Source: an uncultured Collinsella sp.
GTDB taxonomy: Bacteria > Actinomycetota > Coriobacteriia > Coriobacteriales > Coriobacteriaceae
Assembly: GCA_900541245.1 (NCBI GenBank)
Contig: UQIS01000041.1
Location: forward strand, 1 to 20,021
DNA: 20,021 nt
Direction of reading: 5' to 3'
In this document: positions 14,380-20,021 of the stretch, piece by piece
Layout of the letters: each line of letters starts with the position of its first letter
Position numbering within the stretch: position 1 is the first letter of the stretch
Made by a program: the position numbers and the translations under genes
Notes under the pieces: generated by a model
The model's input: the letters and a program-made list of their open reading frames with translations, nothing else
What the model was told of the DNA's origin: nothing
The model's database searches: none

Positions 14380-15342
14380 TTAGCCTGTGTAGCGCTCGCG
14401 GTAGGTGTTGCGCTTGGGTGCGGAGCCGTGGCTGCCGTGGTGACGCGTGCGGCTGGCGGGCGTGTCTTGGGGCTTGCCGCCGCGCATGGCGCTGGCCTGC
14501 TTGGGAGGGATGCCACCGCTTTTGAGGATCTGCACCTCGCGGTCGGTGAGCTCGCGCCATGAACCCTTGGCCACATCCTTGAGCTCCAGGCCGGCAAAGT
14601 TGCAGCGATGCAGACGGATTACCGGATGGTGAATCTTGCCCAGCATGCGCTTAACTTGATTCTTGCGACCCTCGCGGATGATGACCTCCACGGCGGTGGT
14701 GCCGGGCTTGACTCCCTGGGGAGCTACGGCCTCGGCCTCGCGTGGGGTGATGACGCGGCAGATAGCCGGCTGGCACAGGCCGTCGTCGAGCTCGATGCCT
14801 CGGCGGAGCGGTTCTAGATCGCGGTCGGTCAGCTGCCCGTCCACGAGTGCCTGGTAGGTCTTGTAGACGTGCTTACTCGGGTGCAGCAGGTCCTGCGACA
14901 GGTCGCCGTCGGTGGTAAAAAGCAAAAGGCCTGTGGTGTCGCGGTCCAGGCGGCCCACCGGGAAAAGTCCCGGAAAGCGGTCGCGGGGGACCAGATCGGC
15001 CACGCAAGGGCGCTCCTGCGGGTCGCTCATGGTGGTGAGGTAGCCGGTCGGTTTGTAGAGCATCAGGTACACGGCGCCCTGGTTGAGCTTGACGGGCATG
15101 CCGTCGACCTCGATATGGTCGCGGTCGACGTCGACCTTGGTGCCCAGTTCGGTCGCGACCTGGCCATTGACGGTCACGCGGCCGGCGGTCATCAGGTCCT
15201 CCGAGCCGCGGCGGCTCGCCACACCCGCGCGCGCCAAAAAGCGCTGCAGGCGCATGGTGTGCGGATAGACGGGCTGGGCGTCGGTTGCGGGCACTGCGTT
15301 GCCCATGGCGCGCGTCTCCCCTGCTTCGTTAGTTCTCGTCAT
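14380..15342 (-). CDS. rluB: RsuA/RluB/RluE/RluF-family pseudouridine synthase
   Basis: Converts a specific rRNA uridine to pseudouridine; the RluB target in large-subunit rRNA is likely from gene context, not shown by sequence. It is 320 residues. The S4 RNA-binding domain spans about 30-75 (RLQRFLARAGVASRR, VTVNG). The catalytic domain holds GRLDRDTTGLLLFTTDG with Asp133, then KTYQALVDG, REGRKNQVKRMLG and LHRCNFAGLEL. The last ~40 residues are a basic, disordered tail (PKQASAMRGG...RNTYRERYTG). ATG 15340-15342 has GGAGG seven bases upstream and overlaps the scpB end by 14 bases. ATG 15304-15306 is a possible shorter start. A still longer frame lies inside scpB and is rejected. Confidence 0.92.
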   Translation of the reverse strand: MTRTNEAGETRAMGNAVPATDAQPVYPHTMRLQRFLARAGVASRRGSEDLMTAGRVTVNGQVATELGTKVDVDRDHIEVDGMPVKLNQGAVYLMLYKPTGYLTTMSDPQERPCVADLVPRDRFPGLFPVGRLDRDTTGLLLFTTDGDLSQDLLHPSKHVYKTYQALVDGQLTDRDLEPLRRGIELDDGLCQPAICRVITPREAEAVAPQGVKPGTTAVEVIIREGRKNQVKRMLGKIHHPVIRLHRCNFAGLELKDVAKGSWRELTDREVQILKSGGIPPKQASAMRGGKPQDTPASRTRHHGSHGSAPKRNTYRERYTG

Positions 15343-16057
15343 GCATATCCTCCGAGGTCTTGTCGACGACCAGGTTGTCCTCGCCCTCGACTGCCTCAAC
15401 ATTCACAACATCGGTATCGAGCAGCTCGCGCTCTTCGTCCAGGTCTTCGGCCTGCTCCTCGAGCGTGGACTGAATGCTGCGACCGCTCAAGCGCTCACGG
15501 ATAAACTGACGCGACTGCTCGTCGGGGGCAAACTGCTCCAGATCGGGCAGATCGCGGGTTGAGCGCAGGCCGAATTTTTCCAAGAAGGCGTTGGTCGTGC
15601 CGTAAATGATGGCCTGACCGCGCTGGGGGTCGCGGCCGAGCTCGCGCACCAGGCCCTTGTCCACGAGCGACGCGATGACGCCGTCAGAATTGACGCCGCG
15701 GATGCCCTTGACCACCTCGCGAGTCACGGGCTGGTGGTATGCGATGACGGCCAGAGTTTCGAGTGCCGCCTGCGACAGCTTTTGCGTGTCCCAGCTCAAC
15801 ACATAGGCCTCGACCACGTCGTGGTAGGCGGGGTGCGTAAACAGGCGCCAGCCGCCGGCGACCTCGCGCAGCTGAAAGCCGCGGTTGGCCTCCTCGTACT
15901 CAACCTTGAGCTCGGCGAGCAGCGACGCGCACTCGCCGGGGGCGATATCCAGTGCGCCGGCCAGCGCGGGCGCACTCACCGGGTCGCTCGACACCAGCAG
16001 CAGCGCCTCGAGGGCGCCTTTGAGGCTGTTTGCCTCTAGCGTGGAAAGGGTTGACAT
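15329..16057 (-). CDS. scpB: Segregation and condensation protein B
   Basis: Partner of ScpA and SMC in the bacterial condensin that organises and segregates the chromosome. It is 242 residues with two winged-helix domains. The conserved core is LSQAALETLAVIAYHQPVTR (about 93-112), then EVVKGIRGVNSDGVI, LVRELGRDP, IIYGTT and FLEKFGL. The C-terminal ~60 residues are acidic and low-complexity, which is common in the family. ATG 16055-16057 has AGGAG eight bases upstream, eleven bases after the scpA stop. The acidic tail overlaps the start of the pseudouridine synthase gene by 14 bases. Confidence 0.96.
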   Translation of the reverse strand: MSTLSTLEANSLKGALEALLLVSSDPVSAPALAGALDIAPGECASLLAELKVEYEEANRGFQLREVAGGWRLFTHPAYHDVVEAYVLSWDTQKLSQAALETLAVIAYHQPVTREVVKGIRGVNSDGVIASLVDKGLVRELGRDPQRGQAIIYGTTNAFLEKFGLRSTRDLPDLEQFAPDEQSRQFIRERLSGRSIQSTLEEQAEDLDEERELLDTDVVNVEAVEGEDNLVVDKTSEDMHDEN

Positions 16058-16068
16058 GGTTGCCGCTC

Positions 16069-16881
16069 CTATTCGGTGAGCTCGGGGCCCTCGCCGGGCA
16101 CATAGGCCTCGGCGCCCTCGACGCGGTTGATGCGGATGGTTCCAAAGATCTCGTCCTGGCTCAGCGTGAGCGAGCCACGCTTGGCGAGCTCAAGCATGGC
16201 CAGGAAGGTGACGACGAGCTGCTCGGTGGTGGCGTCGCCGTCCAGCAGCTCGCGGAAAGTGCAGGTTTGGTGCGCCATGGTAAAGCGGTCGACCGAGGCC
16301 ACCGTCAGGTCGAGTGGTACGCGATGCGGTGCCACATGCTCGGCCTCCAGCAGGAAGGTCTGGCGCTTGCCGTCCAGGTCGGCACAGATGACGGCGAGAC
16401 CGCGTAGGGTAATGCCGGCCAGATAGTCGGGCATTAGGCCCAAGAACTCGGGGTCGGGGCCGGCCACACGCGGGTGCATGCGTCTTTCGGCCTGCATGCG
16501 GGCACCGAGGGCCGCAGCCGCGCCTTTAAACTGTTTGTAGGCAATCAGGCGTTGGATCAGGACCTCGCGCAAGGCGTCGCCGTCGAGCGTGCTGAGCTCC
16601 TCGAGGTCTTCGTCGAACTCGTCATCGTCGTCATCGGCTTTGCGCGGGGCCTCCTGCGGCACCAGAGAGGCAGCCTTGATGTCCAAAAGGGTTGCCGCGA
16701 CCAGCAAAAAGTCGCTCGCCACGTCCAGGTCCAGCGCCTCGATGCGCTCGGCCTCGGCAAGGTACTGCTCGGCCACCTCGCTGATGGAGATGGCGCCGAT
16801 ATCTACTTTTTGGCGGGTTACCAGCTGCAGCAGCAGGTCGAAAGGTCCGCTGTAGACCTGCGTTGACACGCGATACGACAT
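16069..16881 (-). CDS. scpA: Segregation and condensation protein A
   Basis: Kleisin subunit that bridges the SMC heads and binds ScpB. It is 270 residues. The N-terminal SMC-neck-binding part is clear (YSGPFDLLLQLVTRQKVDIG at 10-29, ISISEVAEQYL, then DFLLVAATLLDIKAASLVP). The middle is acidic (a DDDDDEFDEDLEELS stretch), and a C-terminal winged-helix part ends VVTFLAMLELAKRGSLTLSQ. ATG 16879-16881 has a very strong AAAGGAGGT site. About 84 bases separate it from the M50 protease gene, the second-widest gap in the run. A GC-rich hairpin (about 16903-16917) lies there without a T-run, so neither a terminator nor a promoter is certain. Confidence 0.96.
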   Translation of the reverse strand: MSYRVSTQVYSGPFDLLLQLVTRQKVDIGAISISEVAEQYLAEAERIEALDLDVASDFLLVAATLLDIKAASLVPQEAPRKADDDDDEFDEDLEELSTLDGDALREVLIQRLIAYKQFKGAAAALGARMQAERRMHPRVAGPDPEFLGLMPDYLAGITLRGLAVICADLDGKRQTFLLEAEHVAPHRVPLDLTVASVDRFTMAHQTCTFRELLDGDATTEQLVVTFLAMLELAKRGSLTLSQDEIFGTIRINRVEGAEAYVPGEGPELTE

Positions 16882-16965
16882 CTTCGACCTCCTTTGACGG
16901 CGCCTTCGCGGCGCGGTTTGGGTGCATATTGCGACAGTTTTGCACGGTCGACCTGTAAGTTTACC

Positions 16966-17649
16966 TTAGATGCCGGCGATTGCGAAGTTGAGCAGCTGCT
17001 CAGCAAGCGGATACACGGTAACGTCGAAATAGCGGCCGATTACATCGATGCCGGTCCACATAGGCAGCAGGTATAGAACCAGGATGAGTATGGGCATAGC
17101 GTATTGCTGCAGGCGGTAATAGTTGTTGAGCGCCGTGCCCTTGAGGAAGGGCACGATGATCGACGAGCCGTCGAGCGGCGGAATCGGGATGAGGTTAAAG
17201 AACGCGAGCGACAGGTTAACCACGATAAACGTGGCGCCGAAGTTCATGATTTGGGACGCCACGGCAAAGGACATGCTGGTGTAGAGGTTGCCGTACGTTG
17301 CGTGCATGAGGGCGGCCGCGAGGCATGCGAGTGCAATGTTCGATGCGGGGCCGGCCACGCTCACCAGGACCTCGTCGCGCTTTGGGTGCTTGAGGTTGTT
17401 GAGGTAGACGGGCACGGGCTTGGCGAAGGCGAACACCGGGCCACCGGCGGCGAGCATGAGCAGCGGCAGGAGAATGGTGCCAAACGGGTCGATGTGGTTG
17501 AGCGGGTTGAGCGAGACACGACCGCGCGATCGGGCCGTCTTATCGCCGAGTGCCCAGGCCGCGGCGGCGTGCGCACTCTCGTGGATGACGATGCCCACGA
17601 TGACGGCGACCGCGCTGGCGAGCAGGTTCATGAAGTAGCTGCTGGACAT
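16966..17649 (-). CDS. Site-2-type M50 membrane zinc protease
   Basis: An integral membrane metalloprotease of the compact YwhC-like M50 group. It is 227 residues with about six hydrophobic segments. The zinc motif H-E-x-x-H is HESAH (His23, Glu24, His27) in the first membrane helix, and the third ligand lies in PIPPLDG (Asp160). SLNPLNHIDPFGTILLP and SVAGPASNIALA are the family's other landmarks. No PDZ domain is present, unlike RseP. Members cut membrane-spanning substrates, but the target here is unknown. ATG 17647-17649 has AGGGGA close upstream, nine bases after the small membrane protein gene. That neighbour and the nearby ScpAB genes are the only context clues; M50 next to scpA is common in Gram-positive and actinobacterial genomes. 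Confidence 0.94.
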   Translation of the reverse strand: MSSSYFMNLLASAVAVIVGIVIHESAHAAAAWALGDKTARSRGRVSLNPLNHIDPFGTILLPLLMLAAGGPVFAFAKPVPVYLNNLKHPKRDEVLVSVAGPASNIALACLAAALMHATYGNLYTSMSFAVASQIMNFGATFIVVNLSLAFFNLIPIPPLDGSSIIVPFLKGTALNNYYRLQQYAMPILILVLYLLPMWTGIDVIGRYFDVTVYPLAEQLLNFAIAGI

Positions 17650-17658
17650 AACGATCCC

Positions 17659-17955
17659 CTAGCGGACGCGGCGCGAGGCGCGCGTGAGCAGGTAGTCGGC
17701 CACAAACAGGATTACGGCCACGATGGCGTAATCTAAGCGGAACACGCCGCCAAAGGGCGAGGTGATGACGCCGTAGCCGGCGATGGCGTTCGGCAGTGCG
17801 CGCGAAAGCTCAACGACAAAGCCGACGATCTGCAGCTTGGCGGTCAGGCCGCTAAAGCACAGCAGCACGGTCATCGCGCTCATAAAGATGCCGCAGATAC
17901 GACAGGCGATGGCGATGATGCTCATCGCCACGGCGGTGGCCTTACGAGAGTTCAC
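17659..17955 (-). CDS. Small integral membrane protein, 98 residues, unknown function
   Basis: No family recognised. From GTG 17953-17955 the product has a basic N-terminus (VNSRKAT) and then three hydrophobic segments (about 10-34, 41-50 and 76-90), ending in LLTRASRRVR. GAGGAG lies eight bases before the GTG, and the start overlaps the last 14 bases of the ABC-F gene, a tight arrangement that argues for a real, coupled gene. A longer frame reaching 18075 runs antiphase through the ABC-F coding region and adds a non-membrane Arg/Ser-rich stretch, so I reject it. An internal ATG eleven codons in is another possible start. It directly precedes the M50 protease gene, so it could be a partner or substrate of it, but nothing in the sequence proves that. 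Confidence 0.72.
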   Translation of the reverse strand: MNSRKATAVAMSIIAIACRICGIFMSAMTVLLCFSGLTAKLQIVGFVVELSRALPNAIAGYGVITSPFGGVFRLDYAIVAVILFVADYLLTRASRRVR

Positions 17956-19969
17956 GCGCGGTCTCCTCTTCGATCTGGGTGGAAAGCTCCAACCATTCGT
18001 CCTCGAGCTTAGGTAGCTCTTGCTTAAGGCCGTTATATTCCCCCAGCGCGGCGTTGAACTTATCCTGATCGGCATAAAGCTCTTCGCTTGCCATCAATTC
18101 CATAAGCTCGTCATAGCGGGCGCGCTTTTTGTCGAGCTCCGTCTCGATCTTCTTAAGCTGGTTGCGCACGCCCTTGAGCTTTTTGTTGAGCGCGGCACGG
18201 GCCTGAGCCTCGGCACGCTTTTGCTCCTTGGTCTTTTTGCCCTCGGCGGGCTTGGGTGCTACGACGGGGGTGTTGGCCTGGGCGGCGCAGGCGGGCTTGC
18301 CCGCCGCCGGCGCACTCTCCCCTGCCGCCTCGGCGGCGGCGCGGGCCGCGAGGTCCTCGCGCTTGTAGAGGTAGTAGTCGTAGTCGCCGTCGTAGACCGT
18401 GACGTTACCATCGCGGATGTCGATTACGCGATTGGCCACGGCACGTACCAGGTGCTCGTCGTGGCTGATCAGCACGATGGTGCCGGGGAAGCTTTGCAGG
18501 GCAGTCTCGAGCATGTCCACCGAGTCGATGTCTAGGTGGTTGGTGGGCTCGTCCAGGCACAGGAGTGCCGCGGGGGCCACGAGCATCTTTGCCAGGGCCA
18601 GACGCGCCTTTTCGCCACCGGAGAGGACGCGAACCTGCTTCTCGATGGAATCGTTGTCGCTAAACAGGAAGGCGCCCAGCAGGCTGCGCTGCTGCGGCAC
18701 GGTCCACTTGGGCGTAACGGTGTCGATCTCTTGCAGGACGGTATTGGACTCGGTCATGCCCTCGAGCGCGTGCTGGGCGTAATAGGCCACGCCCACGTTG
18801 GTTCCCAGGTCCCGGGTTCCGGTGGTGGGCGGCTCCAGTCCGGCGATAATCTTCATGAGCGTGGACTTGCCGGCGCCGTTGGGGCCGACGAGTGCCACGT
18901 GCTCGCCGCGGTAGAGCTTGAGGTCGATGTCGCTGTAGATGTGCTTTTCGCCGTAGGACTTGGAGACGCCCTCGAGCCCCACGACCATGTCGCCGGAGCG
19001 CGGCGGGTCAGGGAACTTAAAGTCGATGTGCTTGTGGCCCTCGGGCAGGATGACGAGCTCCTTTTTGATCTGCTCGATCTTGCGGATGCGCTCCTGCGCC
19101 TGGGCGGCCTTGGTGGGCTTATAGCGGAACTTGTCGACGAAGACCTGCATGTGGGCGATGTCGCGCTCCTGGGCGGCGCGCTTGGCGCGCATCTGCTCCA
19201 GGTTGTCCTCGCGTTGTTTGAGGTAGCTGCTGTAGTTGCCGGTGTAGGTGGTCACGCGACGGTTTTCGAGCGCGGCGACGTGGTCGACGCAGGCGTCCAT
19301 GAAGGCGCGGTCGTGGCTGACGATGAGCACGGCGCCGTCGTAGTTAGCGATAAAGCCGCGCAGCCATTGGACGCTTTCGAGGTCCAGGTGGTTGGTGGGC
19401 TCGTCTAGAAGCAGCAGGTCGGGGTGGCGCAGGAAGAGCTTGGCCAGCGCGATGCGCATCTGCCAGCCGCCCGAGAACTCGGAGCACGGGCGCTCAAAGT
19501 CGGTGACCTTAAAGCCCAGACCGGACAGGATCTTGCGCGCGTTGCTCTCGAGCTCGTAGCCGCCCAGGTGCTCAAAGCGGTCCTGGACCTGTCCGTACTC
19601 GTTGAGGAGCGCGTCGACATCCTTCCCCTGTTCGGAGAGCTCGGTGATCTGAGCCTGCAGCTCGTTGGCGCGCTCTCCCATGCGGCGGATTTCCTTGGCG
19701 GCGGCCATGACCTCGGCGAGAATGGTGGTGTCCTTTTGCTCCAGGTTGGTTTCCTGCTCTAGGTAGCCCACCTGGCAGTCCTTGGCGTACTGGACCTGGC
19801 CGGCGTCTGGGCTGTCGATGCCCATGATGATTTTGAGCATGGTTGTTTTGCCGGCGCCGTTAGGGCCCACGAGCGCGAAGCGCTCGCCGGGGTTGATCTG
19901 GAAGGACGCGCCGCTAAAGAGGACGCGCGCGCCGAAGCTTTTTTCGATCTTGTCGACCAGGAGGATCAT
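17942..19969 (-). CDS. ABC-F family ATPase with C-terminal coiled coil
   Basis: A soluble twin-ATPase of the ABC-F group, which acts on ribosomes as a translation factor or, in some subfamilies, protects against ribosome-targeting antibiotics. It is 675 residues. Domain 1: Walker A GPNGAGKTT (35-43), signature FSGGWQMR (165-172), Walker B plus DEPTNHLD (189-196). Linker arm (about 248-305) is highly charged, KQREDNLEQMRAKRAAQERD. Domain 2: GPNGAGKST (362-370), LSGGEKARLALAK, DEPTNHLD (473-480). A Pro/Ala linker leads to a ~90-residue coiled coil (about 575-670), as in Uup/YheS/YdiF-type members, so a housekeeping role is more likely than resistance. No membrane domain exists. ATG 19967-19969 has AAAGGCGG upstream. 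The preceding T-run looks like another gene's terminator, making this the first gene of the run. Confidence 0.95.
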   Translation of the reverse strand: MILLVDKIEKSFGARVLFSGASFQINPGERFALVGPNGAGKTTMLKIIMGIDSPDAGQVQYAKDCQVGYLEQETNLEQKDTTILAEVMAAAKEIRRMGERANELQAQITELSEQGKDVDALLNEYGQVQDRFEHLGGYELESNARKILSGLGFKVTDFERPCSEFSGGWQMRIALAKLFLRHPDLLLLDEPTNHLDLESVQWLRGFIANYDGAVLIVSHDRAFMDACVDHVAALENRRVTTYTGNYSSYLKQREDNLEQMRAKRAAQERDIAHMQVFVDKFRYKPTKAAQAQERIRKIEQIKKELVILPEGHKHIDFKFPDPPRSGDMVVGLEGVSKSYGEKHIYSDIDLKLYRGEHVALVGPNGAGKSTLMKIIAGLEPPTTGTRDLGTNVGVAYYAQHALEGMTESNTVLQEIDTVTPKWTVPQQRSLLGAFLFSDNDSIEKQVRVLSGGEKARLALAKMLVAPAALLCLDEPTNHLDIDSVDMLETALQSFPGTIVLISHDEHLVRAVANRVIDIRDGNVTVYDGDYDYYLYKREDLAARAAAEAAGESAPAAGKPACAAQANTPVVAPKPAEGKKTKEQKRAEAQARAALNKKLKGVRNQLKKIETELDKKRARYDELMELMASEELYADQDKFNAALGEYNGLKQELPKLEDEWLELSTQIEEETARELS

Positions 19970-20000
19970 GGTGCCGCCTTTGACCTTGTGTGCCTATATG

Positions 20001-20021
20001 AAAAAAGGCCCCAACTTGCGT
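20001..20021 (-). terminator. Partial terminator of the next gene to the right
   Basis: Read on the minus strand, the window edge shows AAGTTGGGGCC followed by TTTTTT. This looks like the descending arm and T-run of a Rho-independent terminator whose other arm lies outside the window. If so, transcription of the minus-strand run starts anew just before the ABC-F gene. Confidence 0.5.

Overview
The window splits into two unlike halves. Bases 2898-19969 are a dense, GC-rich (roughly 60%), single-strand (minus) run of housekeeping genes with gaps of a few bases or short overlaps. Bases 1-2740 are a loosely packed accessory region with structured non-coding DNA, a short hypothetical gene and a pilin-like surface protein gene. 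A tRNA-Pro(GGG) gene sits on the boundary. Protein flavour, GC content and gene order suggest a high-GC gut actinobacterium of the class Coriobacteriia, probably Collinsella or a relative. That placement is inferred from pattern recognition and was not tested by a search.

Accessory region (1-2740). Bases 1-99 are the tail of a small membrane protein, and 100-491 holds no gene I can support. Bases 492-676 hold a cluster of hairpins that includes a clear Rho-independent terminator. A 97-residue hypothetical gene (minus, 757-1050) and a pilin-like gene (plus, 1221-2219) diverge from an overlapping promoter region. The pilin-like protein joins an Flp/Tad-type prepilin N-terminus to a DUF6273-like, lectin-fold-like C-terminal domain. 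A run of ten G lies just inside its start, and two ATG codons in different frames (ATGCATG) lie just ahead of the run. Tract length would therefore decide which start, if any, reads into the protein. This three-state arrangement is the strongest candidate in the window for an undescribed switch. The last ~190 bases of the gene drop from about 60% to 46% GC, hinting at a replaced or variable 3' end. Bases 2278-2701 are non-coding and full of inverted repeats.

Core region (minus strand, in order of transcription from the right): ABC-F ATPase, a 98-residue membrane protein, M50 site-2-type protease, scpA, scpB, rluB-type pseudouridine synthase, cmk, plsC-type acyltransferase, ispH, a PDZ/radical-SAM DUF512 protein, der, plsY, gpsA, rpe, a NifS/IscS-type cysteine desulfurase, a Nif3-family protein, a coiled-coil zinc-ribbon protein, coaBC, then tRNA-Pro with its own promoter and terminator. 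Themes are chromosome condensation (ScpAB), ribosome biogenesis (RluB, Der, ABC-F), phospholipid synthesis (GpsA makes glycerol-3-phosphate; PlsY and PlsC acylate it), isoprenoid synthesis (IspH), nucleotide and CoA supply (Cmk, CoaBC) and sulfur transfer. No convincing terminator or strong internal promoter interrupts the run between 16881 and 2898, so much of it may be one long operon.
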